Shown: positions 33,633-40,212 of the stretch, piece by piece
Numbering within the stretch: position 1 is the first letter of the stretch
Layout: each line of letters begins with the position of its first letter
Source: Acidimicrobiia bacterium
GTDB taxonomy: Bacteria > Actinomycetota > Acidimicrobiia > Acidimicrobiales > Aldehydirespiratoraceae
Reading direction: 5' to 3'
Length of the DNA: 40,837 nucleotides
Assembly: GCA_024421095.1 (NCBI GenBank)
Contig: JAHQYM010000012.1
Coordinates: 1 to 40,837 of the forward strand
Made by a program: the position numbers and the translations under genes
Notes under the pieces: generated by a model
Told to the model about the DNA's origin: nothing
Seen by the model: only the letters and a program-made list of their open reading frames with translations
Database searches by the model: none

Positions 33633-34692
33633 AATTGATGGGGTGTTGTCGGCTGAGCAAATCCGAGTGACGGCGGCCCATATCGCTGAAACGCAACTCA
33701 ACTCGGGCATGATTCCTTGGTTTAGAGGCGGACACGCCGACCCTTGGAACCATGTTGAAGCGGCAATGGCCTTAGACATCGGCGGCTATCGCCGAGAAGC
33801 CGAAGCCGCATACCAATGGCTCAAAGATCGGCAGCGGCCCGACGGTTCTTGGCACCAGTACTACCTTGAACACACCGTTGAACAAGATAAACTTGATACC
33901 AACGTAATCGCCTATGTTGCCACCGGCGTTTGGCATCATTACTTGCATCACCGTGACCGTGGCTACCTTGAAACGATGTGGCCGGTGGTGCACAACGCCA
34001 TTGAATATGTGTTGAGGTTGCAACAACCAAGCGGGGAGATTATCTGGGCCCGTCACCTTGATGGCACACCCTGGACGTTTGCATTGTTGACCGGCTCGTC
34101 TTCGATTGCACACAGTATGCGTTGCGCTCTTGCAATCGCTTCGGAACTTGGTTTCGAACACCCTGGATGGGAACTGTCACTAGCTCGTCTCGCAAGGGCC
34201 ATCCGCTCTGAACAAGACCGTGCGTTTGCGCCAAAACACCGTTGGGCGATGGATTGGTATTATCCAGTGTTGACTGGGGTGATCAGTGGTGATGCCGGAC
34301 GCCGGCGACTTAGCGCGAGGTTCAGAACTTTCTATCTCGGTGACGAAGGTATTCGTTGCGTCAGCGACCGGCCGTGGGTCACTACTGCTGAAACGTGCGA
34401 ATGCGCGATGACCCACTTGAGCGTTGGTGAGTACAGCACGGCAAAGCGTTTATTTGCTGCCGTGCAAAGGTTTCGAGAAGTCGATGGCAGCTATATCACG
34501 GGCATGGTCTTCCCGCAACGTGCGCTGTTCCCCGCCAATGAACGTTCCACCTATTCGGCCGCCGCCGTGCTCTTAACCGCGGAAGCTATTGCGGGTTCAA
34601 GCCCTGCGGCTAAACTTTTTGCGGACCACGCATTTCTACCCCAAATTATTTCGCTTGAACGTGCCGGTTCCGCTTTCACCGTCGCCACCTGA
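33604..34692 (+). CDS. Prenyltransferase/squalene-oxidase-repeat-like (alpha/alpha toroid) protein
   Basis: 362 aa from ATG 33604; TTG 33622 (AAGAGG six bases upstream) is an equally good start and both overlap the methyltransferase. All-helical with QW-like and toroid motifs: AEAAYQWLKDRQRPDGSWHQYYL, NAIEYVLRLQQPSGEIIWARH, MDWYYPVLTGV and CAMTHLSVGEYSTAKRLFAAVQRFREVDGSY. Repeated helix pairs carrying xxGSW are typical of terpene cyclase and prenyltransferase alpha domains and of glycosidase (alpha/alpha)6 barrels. A DxDD catalytic motif is not seen, so cyclase chemistry is uncertain. A glucoamylase-like role on a glycan is the main alternative. It converges with the methyltransferase at 34708 (15-bp gap). 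Confidence 0.7.
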   Translation: MLKRSRLLPKIDGVLSAEQIRVTAAHIAETQLNSGMIPWFRGGHADPWNHVEAAMALDIGGYRREAEAAYQWLKDRQRPDGSWHQYYLEHTVEQDKLDTNVIAYVATGVWHHYLHHRDRGYLETMWPVVHNAIEYVLRLQQPSGEIIWARHLDGTPWTFALLTGSSSIAHSMRCALAIASELGFEHPGWELSLARLARAIRSEQDRAFAPKHRWAMDWYYPVLTGVISGDAGRRRLSARFRTFYLGDEGIRCVSDRPWVTTAETCECAMTHLSVGEYSTAKRLFAAVQRFREVDGSYITGMVFPQRALFPANERSTYSAAAVLLTAEAIAGSSPAAKLFADHAFLPQIISLERAGSAFTVAT

Positions 34693-34707
34693 ACAGCTAA
34701 GGTGCCC

Positions 34708-35328
34708 TCAAGCGACGCAACGAAGAACCCGCAGGGAACCTGTTGCGGCGCTCTCTTTGAATCTCCTTGAAGCTAGCGCCCGACAATAAATCTCATAGGG
34801 CGGACGGCCACCATCAGCGGGGTCGCAGAACACGTCATGGATTACCAGGGTGCCGCCAACCAAAAGGTGCGGCACCCACGTTTCATAGTCATGATGTGCT
34901 GGTTCGGGGCCGTGTCCCCCATCAATAAACACCAGCGCCAAAGGAGTGGCCCAGACCGCTCCGACTACAGCAGAATCGCCAACTATCGCTGCCACAGTTG
35001 GTTCTAATCCAGCGTCACCGATAGTGCGGCGAAAGGTGCTGAGCGTGTCAATTTTGTTGATGCGAGGGTCAACTAGGTCTGCTTCGTGGTGCTCCCAACC
35101 GGCTTGGTTTTCTTCGGAACCACGGTGATGGTCTAACGCAAACAGCACCCGCCCGCCGAGACGGGCCGCCGCTCCAAGATAAATCGTCGACTTACCGCAA
35201 TAGCTACCAATCTCAAGGAAAGGCCCTCGAACGCCCACCGAGGCCGCCGCTTGATACAACGCCATTCCTTCAGCGGCGGGCATGAACCCCCGTGCTGCCA
35301 ACGCGGCTTTGAGTAGCGCAGGGTCCAT
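34708..35328 (-). CDS. Class I SAM-dependent methyltransferase (Methyltransf_24 type)
   Basis: 206 aa. Motif I FLEIGSYCGKSTIYLGAAA (~37-55), LFALDHHRGSEENQAGWEHHE, then IVGDSA, and LALVFIDGGHGPEPAHHDYETWVPHLLVGGTLVIHDVF: the TylF/rhamnosyl O-methyltransferase-like pattern with metal-binding Asp/His residues. Starts directly after the GtrA stop (TAAATG), so the two are one operon. It faces the GT4 cluster and probably completes the same glycolipid pathway, which is inference. Confidence 0.85.
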   Translation of the reverse strand: MDPALLKAALAARGFMPAAEGMALYQAAASVGVRGPFLEIGSYCGKSTIYLGAAARLGGRVLFALDHHRGSEENQAGWEHHEADLVDPRINKIDTLSTFRRTIGDAGLEPTVAAIVGDSAVVGAVWATPLALVFIDGGHGPEPAHHDYETWVPHLLVGGTLVIHDVFCDPADGGRPPYEIYCRALASRRFKESAATGSLRVLRCVA

Positions 35329-35796
35329 TTAGGCAACCTCGGCGATTGGTTCCTCAGGATTCTGTATCGGTTTCGGCCACAACAACCCATCAAGAATAAG
35401 ATACTTCGCCACCCACACAACTCCATAGGCGGCCACCGCTCCGAGCAACACAATGAGCGTGTTGTCGGTGATTGAGGCGAGCGCCACAACGCTTACCGAC
35501 GACAGCACCAAACCCACCAAAGCGATTATCCAGAAAGGCACAATTTCGGACTTCACGCTGTTGTTGCCAAACTGTTGCCAAACCCAGTAGCGGCTAAGCA
35601 AATAAGCGGGAGTGGTGCTGATCATCCACGAGGTCAGGTTCGCCGTAAGCGGCGCGAAGTGCAAAACTTCTAGGGCGAAGGCTAGGGTGCTGAGGCCGAC
35701 CAACACGTTCACCACGGATACCGCACAATAACGCAGTGCCTTCGTTCGATGTCCTCGAACAGCCTCCATTAACCTCGATCGCTTGAGGGTCAACAT
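35329..35796 (-). CDS. GtrA-family membrane protein
   Basis: 155 aa, four predicted helices (~22-42, 50-72, 85-108, 113-135), with the family pattern RYCAVSVVNVLVGLSTLAFAL, then SRYWVWQ. GtrA proteins are thought to flip polyprenyl-linked sugars across the membrane. ATG 35796 lies inside a strong hairpin (35785-35820); ATG 35769, with GAGG just upstream, would give a 146-residue protein that still has all four helices and avoids the hairpin. The gene is immediately followed by a methyltransferase. Confidence 0.85.
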   Translation of the reverse strand: MLTLKRSRLMEAVRGHRTKALRYCAVSVVNVLVGLSTLAFALEVLHFAPLTANLTSWMISTTPAYLLSRYWVWQQFGNNSVKSEIVPFWIIALVGLVLSSVSVVALASITDNTLIVLLGAVAAYGVVWVAKYLILDGLLWPKPIQNPEEPIAEVA

Positions 35797-35820
35797 GGCT
35801 AAGTAGCTTAGTTGACCCTC
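35785..35820 (-). promoter_or_regulatory. Hairpin enclosing the GtrA start codon
   Basis: GAGGGTCAA (35785-35793) is the exact reverse complement of TTGACCCTC (35812-35820). Inside, CTAAG-TAG-CTTAG gives a second stem. In the - strand message the ATG at 35796 is enclosed in this nested structure. It could sequester the start, act as an operator, or terminate the upstream transcript; there is no T-run. Confidence 0.7.
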
Positions 35821-35836
35821 AAGCTAACCGTCGCTC

Positions 35837-35876
35837 GGTGCCGTGGTGCCGTACCGTGGTGCCGTACCGTGGTGCT
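35837..35876. repeat. 13-bp tandem repeat
   Basis: GGTGCCGTACCGT at 35845-35857 and 35858-35870, with partial copies on both sides (GGTGCCGT at 35837, GGTGCT at 35871). It lies in the 115-bp gap between the GtrA gene and the small secreted protein gene. Nothing else is seen in that gap apart from the hairpin. Confidence 0.85.
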
Positions 35877-35911
35877 GGCGGGCAGTTCTGTCTTTCGTTT
35901 TGTGTTGTTGT

Positions 35912-36412
35912 TCAGTTTTGATTGGCTTCCAATTCCGCTTTGGAGATGCTGACCATTTCGATATCGGGTTCCTCAGCAATTCTGAACTCGCTGGGCCGGG
36001 CGCACTGTTCGTCTGCATCGCAGTCGGCTGTACACCAATCATGGAATGGGCTGTTTGGATGCACTTCCTGCGGCTCAGTCGCCTCCGGAGTCGAACCAGT
36101 TTTGCCTGGGTCCCGTTTTCCTGGGTCTCGGCGGGCATCCGCGAGCTTGGAACTAGGTGCATTAGAGGCTGATTCAGTTGAACCAAAAGTTTCAACCGCA
36201 GCAGCAACACACGATTCGTAGCTAACGGACTCCTCAGTCGGAGGCTCATCGCTTAGCGTGTTGGCAGACACCACACCCCAGCTAGCGAGCATCAGGGTCA
36301 TCCCTGCCATCACCGCGAAGATGCTAGCCAGTAAGGGCTGAGCACGGATGTGCCGCCTCAAACTGAAGCCTGGCCGGCCCCTTGCGGGGTTGGATGGATG
36401 GGTGGTAGACAT
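35912..36412 (-). CDS. Hypothetical secreted or membrane-anchored Cys-containing protein
   Basis: 166 aa; AAGGAGA before ATG 36412 is a good ribosome site. A basic N-terminus (PGFSLRRHIRAQ) leads to one hydrophobic helix (~28-50: LLASIFAVMAGMTLMLASWGVV), which may be a signal peptide or anchor. The rest is polar and Glu/Pro-rich with a doubled RDPGK motif. Cys residues lie in ESCVAAAVE and in HDWCTADCDADEQCAR, a compact CxxxC-x5-C group that could form disulfides or bind metal. No family is recognised. It diverges from the OmpR-type regulator and shares the 150-bp region containing phased CTGAG repeats, so it may be a target of that regulator. Confidence 0.7.
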   Translation of the reverse strand: MSTTHPSNPARGRPGFSLRRHIRAQPLLASIFAVMAGMTLMLASWGVVSANTLSDEPPTEESVSYESCVAAAVETFGSTESASNAPSSKLADARRDPGKRDPGKTGSTPEATEPQEVHPNSPFHDWCTADCDADEQCARPSEFRIAEEPDIEMVSISKAELEANQN

Positions 36413-36436
36413 TGAAGTCTCCTTTTTGGTTACCTA

Positions 36437-36453
36437 GCCGGGAGTGTCCCGGC
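36437..36453. promoter_or_regulatory. Perfect 7-3-7 inverted repeat in the divergent region
   Basis: GCCGGGA-GTG-TCCCGGC. In the leader of the - strand gene it would form a tight hairpin just upstream of the AAGGAGA ribosome site; as DNA it could be an operator. Confidence 0.6.
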
Positions 36454-36483
36454 CTTCGGTTAGCCAAAAGATCGCACACCAAC

Positions 36484-36520
36484 CTGAGTTTAAACTGAGC
36501 GAGTCTGAGAGCGTTCTCAG
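36484..36520. promoter_or_regulatory. Phased CTGAG repeats, candidate OmpR-type operator
   Basis: CTGAG occurs at 36484, 36495 and 36505, i.e. every 10-11 bp on one helical face, as tandem OmpR-family sites do. The third forms a palindrome with an inverted copy: CTGAGA-GCGT-TCTCAG (36505-36520). It lies 43-79 bp upstream of the regulator's ATG, suiting autoregulation and control of the divergent gene. Confidence 0.6.
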
Positions 36521-36562
36521 GTTTGGCCAACCGCCGCCGAGCATTCGGGGCAAACTCTAACT

Positions 36563-37231
36563 ATGAAAGTTCTGCTTGTCGAAGACGACCAACGGTTGGC
36601 AACCTCGCTGCGACACGGTCTCGAAGCCGAAGGTTTCTCTGTCGACACGGTGCATGACGGCCTTGACGGCTTATGGCGGGCGCGTGAAGGGATTTATGCT
36701 GCAATCGTTTTAGACATCATGTTGGGGGGCATGAACGGCTACGAGATCTGCCGAACTTTACGCTCCGAAGACAACTGGGTACCGATTCTGATGCTCACCG
36801 CTAAGGATGGCGAATACGACGAAGCCGACGGCCTCGACCTCGGTGCTGATGACTACCTGCGCAAACCCTGCTCGCTGGTAGTGCTTGTGGCTCGATTGCA
36901 CACTCTGATGCGACGGGCCCAAGCTCAACCCGCAATGGATTTGCAGGTCGGCAACTTGAGCCTCAACCCGAACACTCGCCGTTGTCGGCGTGGCGATGTT
37001 GAGATCGAACTCACGGCGCGCGAATTGCTCGTGCTGCACACCTTGATGAACCGGGCACCCGACGTGGTTCCCAAACAGGAACTACTGCACGCGGTGTGGG
37101 GTTTCGATTTCAAAGGCGACCCGAACATTGTGGAGGTTTACATCGGCTACCTGCGGCGCAAGATCGACCGACCTTTCGACACACGCTCAATCCGCACCGT
37201 GCGTGGTGTCGGGTATCAACTAACCCGATGA
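36563..37231 (+). CDS. OmpR/PhoB-family response regulator
   Basis: 222 aa. Receiver domain: acidic pair Glu7-Asp8-Asp9, phospho-acceptor Asp51 in IVLDIMLGGMNGYE, Thr in MLTAKD, Lys in LRKPCS. Winged-helix output domain (~125-222: EIELTARELLVLHTLMNRAPDVVPKQELLHAVWG, then NIVEVYIGYLRRKIDRPFDTRSIRTVRGVGYQL). Unlike the receiver at 2091-2462, all phosphorylation residues are standard. No ribosome site precedes ATG 36563, which may be leaderless. Its TGA overlaps the ATG of the first of three mini-ORFs (ATGA, 37228-37231), which in turn lead to the sensor kinase. Confidence 0.93.
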   Translation: MKVLLVEDDQRLATSLRHGLEAEGFSVDTVHDGLDGLWRAREGIYAAIVLDIMLGGMNGYEICRTLRSEDNWVPILMLTAKDGEYDEADGLDLGADDYLRKPCSLVVLVARLHTLMRRAQAQPAMDLQVGNLSLNPNTRRCRRGDVEIELTARELLVLHTLMNRAPDVVPKQELLHAVWGFDFKGDPNIVEVYIGYLRRKIDRPFDTRSIRTVRGVGYQLTR

Positions 37232-37308
37232 ACTGGATTTGGGCACCTGCGCGGCTGCGGCGGGTCAACTTCGGTAACCGATTGCGGCAACCAAGGCCCA
37301 CACCATGA
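37228..37308 (+). CDS. Mini-ORF 1 (26 aa) linking regulator to the array
   Basis: Starts at the ATG that overlaps the regulator stop and ends at a TGA overlapping the ATG of copy 2. The peptide opens MNWIWAPARLRRVNFGNRL and is Trp/Arg-rich, like the N-terminus of the kinase. It has no ribosome site of its own; AAGG (37293-37296) near its end serves the next start. It is probably a by-product of duplication but is positioned to be translated by reinitiation. Confidence 0.5.
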   Translation: MNWIWAPARLRRVNFGNRLRQPRPTP

Positions 37309-37379
37309 ACTGGAATTGGACACCTCTGCGGCTGCGTGGCGGCACCGCTGATCCGCGCATCGCCGCGGACACACCATGA
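37305..37379 (+). CDS. Mini-ORF 2 (24 aa)
   Basis: Opens MNWNWTPLRLRGGTADP and ends TP before a TGA overlapping the next ATG. The sequence after residue 10 differs from copies 1 and 3, so this copy is older or was replaced in part. AAGG lies eight bases upstream of its ATG. Confidence 0.45.
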   Translation: MNWNWTPLRLRGGTADPRIAADTP

Positions 37380-37456
37380 ACTGGAATTGGACACCTGCGC
37401 GGCTGCGGCGGGTCAACTTCGGTAACCGATTGCGGCAACCAAGGCCCACACCATGA
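37376..37456 (+). CDS. Mini-ORF 3 (26 aa)
   Basis: Opens MNWNWTPARLRRVNFGNRL and differs from mini-ORF 1 at only two residues (Asn4 and Thr6 in place of Ile and Ala). Its TGA overlaps the kinase ATG at 37453. AAGG at 37441-37444, inside its own end, is eight bases before the kinase start and probably serves as its ribosome site. Confidence 0.5.
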   Translation: MNWNWTPARLRRVNFGNRLRQPRPTP

Positions 37457-39066
37457 ACTGGAATTGGACACCTGCGCGGCTGCGGCGGCTACCTCGGTTG
37501 ACCGTGCGTGTACGCATGACCATGCTGGTTGGGGCGGCCGCGATTTTGGTGCTGGTGCCGGCAACCGTGTTTGGGCCCAACTGGGTTGAGCAGGCGCTCG
37601 TTGATGATGTCTTCGACGACGAAGCAGCTTTGCAAGCCGAACTGATTGAACCTCTAGTCGGCCTGATGCGCCAATACGTTGTCGATGATGCAAATGCGAT
37701 TGATGCCGCCCAGTCCGCTGGCAGTGTTTCATTCGCGGCTGATGCAAGACGGCGTGTCTTTGATGCTTTGACCGACCTTGACAATCTCGGCCATCTTGAT
37801 GCCTTATTGCAAGCCACCGAAACCAGCCGGGAGTCGGGGGTGCCGGTGGCGATGAGCGACGGCGCACTGTTGGCGTTTCCGCTCGACAACCACAACGCAC
37901 CTTCGCGGCTTGATTTTGCTGACTTGAATTCTCCGGTTATTAGTGTGTTCAACTTGTTTGACCTCGCCTTCAGGGTGCTTGGTGTCGAGTTGCCGAAGGT
38001 AGAGACCGCCATCAGCGAGTTGGGTACCACAGCCGAAACAGCGAGTGCAGATGCGCTCTTTGTTGGTCAGTCGGTCGCTTTTGCTACTCGCACTTTTGGC
38101 GGAACTGATTTCGTGGTTAGCGCCGATATCAGCAATGTGAACCGCAGCATCAGCCGGGTGGAAGCGATCTTGTGGCGGGTCATCCCGTTGACGATCATCG
38201 TGCAGGTGCTGGTGGCTTGGAAGTTGATCGGGAGGGCGCTGCGCCCAGTTGAGCAAATCACTGCGGAGGTGCGCGAGATTAACGCTGGAACCCTCAGCGA
38301 ACGGGTGGCGGAACCCGGGACAGGTGACGAGATCGACAGATTGGCGGTCACTATGAACATCATGCTGAACCGTTTAGAGGGTAGCGACAACAAACTGCGC
38401 CAATTCGTTTCGGATGCTTCTCACGAACTCAGAACCCCGGTAGCGGTGTTGCACAGTGACGCTGAGGTTGCCTTGCGCCAGCCGGCTCAGACTGAAGTTG
38501 AGGTTCTTGCTTCGGGAGTGCTATTCGAAGCTAAGCGATTGCAGCGCATAGTCGATGACCTGCTGGTTTTGGTTCGCCATGATGAACACCGCAGTTTGTC
38601 GCCGTCTGTGCCGGTCGACCTTGACGAAGTGATTTGGGAGGAGGCGGCGCGCAGTCGTGAGGTGGCGGTGGATGTTGGGGCGGTCTCTGCGGGTAGAGTC
38701 AGTGGTACCCCTGAATCACTGAAGCGCATCGTTGCGCACCTACTTGACAACGCCGCCCACTACGCGAGTGAGCGTATTGCCGTGCGTTTGACCACGCAAG
38801 CGGATTCAAGTTCAACTCTCACCCAAGCCAGAGAAACGGTGTTGACAATAGATGATGACGGCCCGGGTATCGCCGAGGCTGACCGTGAACGAATTTTCGA
38901 ACGTTTCACGCGCCTGTCTGAAGCGCGCAGCCGCGATAGTGGTGGTGCGGGTTTGGGTTTAGCCGTTGTGAAGGCTTTGGTGACGGAACTAAACGGGAAC
39001 ATTGTCGTTGCGGATTCCCCTTTGGGCGGTGCCAGATTTATCGTCACCTTCCCTCGCTATGAGTAA
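37453..39066 (+). CDS. Sensor histidine kinase with HAMP domain
   Basis: 537 aa. Cytosolic Arg-rich lead (MNWNWTPARLRRLPRLTVRV), TM1 (~23-41), an extracytoplasmic sensor region of ~195 residues with many acidic residues, TM2 (~239-259), HAMP (~257-310), HisKA with FVSDASHELRTPVAVLHSD (acceptor His324) and HATPase_c with LLDNAAHYA (N box), DDDGPGIAEADRERIFERF (G1/F boxes) and GGAGLGLAVVKALV (G2). An intact orthodox kinase, partner of the regulator at 36563-37231. Its natural start would once have overlapped the regulator's stop directly; three extra copies of the start region now separate them. It converges on the HNH gene (39120). Confidence 0.93.
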   Translation: MNWNWTPARLRRLPRLTVRVRMTMLVGAAAILVLVPATVFGPNWVEQALVDDVFDDEAALQAELIEPLVGLMRQYVVDDANAIDAAQSAGSVSFAADARRRVFDALTDLDNLGHLDALLQATETSRESGVPVAMSDGALLAFPLDNHNAPSRLDFADLNSPVISVFNLFDLAFRVLGVELPKVETAISELGTTAETASADALFVGQSVAFATRTFGGTDFVVSADISNVNRSISRVEAILWRVIPLTIIVQVLVAWKLIGRALRPVEQITAEVREINAGTLSERVAEPGTGDEIDRLAVTMNIMLNRLEGSDNKLRQFVSDASHELRTPVAVLHSDAEVALRQPAQTEVEVLASGVLFEAKRLQRIVDDLLVLVRHDEHRSLSPSVPVDLDEVIWEEAARSREVAVDVGAVSAGRVSGTPESLKRIVAHLLDNAAHYASERIAVRLTTQADSSSTLTQARETVLTIDDDGPGIAEADRERIFERFTRLSEARSRDSGGAGLGLAVVKALVTELNGNIVVADSPLGGARFIVTFPRYE

Positions 39067-39072
39067 TATCAC

Positions 39073-39106
39073 CAAAAAATGCTGGGTTTACTCGCCTTGA
39101 TAAACC
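39073..39106 (-). terminator. Intrinsic terminator for the HNH endonuclease gene
   Basis: On the - strand, GGTTTA (complement of 39101-39106), a ten-base loop and TAAACC (complement of 39085-39090) are followed by CAGCA and six or more T (complement of the A-run at 39074-39079). It lies 14 bp beyond the gene's stop. Confidence 0.5.
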
Positions 39107-39119
39107 GGCGCTTCGCGTT

Positions 39120-40212
39120 TTAGGTCGGGCGTTGATCTGCTGGGTGGGTTGGGGGTTCATCGTTTGAGGCAACCCGGGGCTGATCTGTTGGCTGGGTCGA
39201 GGGCTTATCTGTTGAGTTGGTCGGGCGTTCAGCCGATGGGTGGGTTGGGGATTCACGCACCGGAACATTCGGGAATTGACCCGGCCGGCTGGTCGAGCAC
39301 CCATCTGACGGGACCTTCGTCGACTCGTCCGACAGAACGGTCGGGCGTTGGTCTGCCGGGTGGGTTGAGGGTTTATCTGTCGAGTTGGTCGGTCGTTCAG
39401 CCGATGGGTGGGTTGGGGGTTCACGCACCGGAACGTTCGGGAATTGACCCGGCCGGCTGGTCGAGCACCCATCTGACGGGACCTTCGTCGACTCGTCCGA
39501 CAGAACGGTTGGGCGTTGACCCGATGGGTGGGTCAAGGGTTCATCGTTTGAGGCAACCCGGGGCTGATTTGCTGGGCGGGTTGAGGGCTTGTCCGCGTAA
39601 AGGGCGGGACGTTGTTCGTTTGGGCGGGTCAAGGGCTTTTCCGTTGAGACGCTCGGGTGCTTAGCTGATGGGTCGTTCAAGGGCTTGTTCACCGAAACGG
39701 TCGGGACCTCACCCGGGTCGGGGGGCGAGGACTCTCCTGACGAGGGACTCTCGGACTTATCTGAAAAAACGGCGGGTCGCTCATTTGATGGGCGGGTCGA
39801 CGACTCACTCACCGAAAAGGGTGGGCGTTCATCTGATGGGCCGTTCAAGGGCGCACCGACCGAAACGGCGGGGAATTCACCGGACCCTCTTGTCGATGGT
39901 TCTCCTGACGAGTTTCTCGCCGACTTATCCATCGCATCCGTTGGGCGCTCATTTGATGGGTGGGTTGGGGGCTCACCGGAACTGTGGGTCGGTGTTTCGC
40001 CCGACGAGTTCTTTGTCGACTCGCCTGATGGGCGTGTCGGGTGCTCTTCTGATGGGTGGGTTGCTGACTTTTCTGGTGAGATTGTCGGCAACTGACCCGA
40101 CGGCCGAATCGGGTGCTCATCCATCGAATCGGTTGGGTGCTCTTCTGATGGGTGGGTTGGGGGCTCACCGGAACTGTGGGTCGGTGATTCGCCCGACAAG
40201 TTCTTTGCCGAC
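39120..40212. repeat. 24-bp-register repeat array in the HNH gene 3' end
   Basis: All larger duplications fall on multiples of 24 bp: 168 bp (39211 and 39379; 39291 and 39459), 192 bp (39981 and 40173) and 384 bp (39161 and 39545). Every one preserves the octapeptide frame. The array opens long spurious frames on the + strand. Confidence 0.93.

Larger units (their letters stand above)
37228..37488 (+). repeat. Four tandem copies of the sensor kinase start region
   Basis: ATGAACTGGA-(A/T)TTGG begins copies at 37228, 37305, 37376 and 37453 (spacings 77, 71 and 77 bp). Copies 1 and 3 are nearly identical over 77 bp; copy 2 diverges after about 30 bases; copy 4 is the real kinase start and matches copy 3 for 36 bp (to 37488). 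Every copy keeps ATGA at its head, so each stop overlaps the next start. Confidence 0.95.

Noticed and set aside
36505-36520. LexA/SOS box
   Set aside because: CTGAGAGCGTTCTCAG lacks the actinobacterial SOS pattern GAAC-N4-GTTC; OmpR-type half-sites fit better.
37265-38030. Two - strand frames over the array and the kinase 5' half
   Set aside because: They are open only because of the repeated GC-rich start region; the + strand kinase has full domain support there.
39120-40212. CRISPR-like repeat array
   Set aside because: Repeats are contiguous, degenerate and coding, without unique spacers of regular size; no cas genes nearby.
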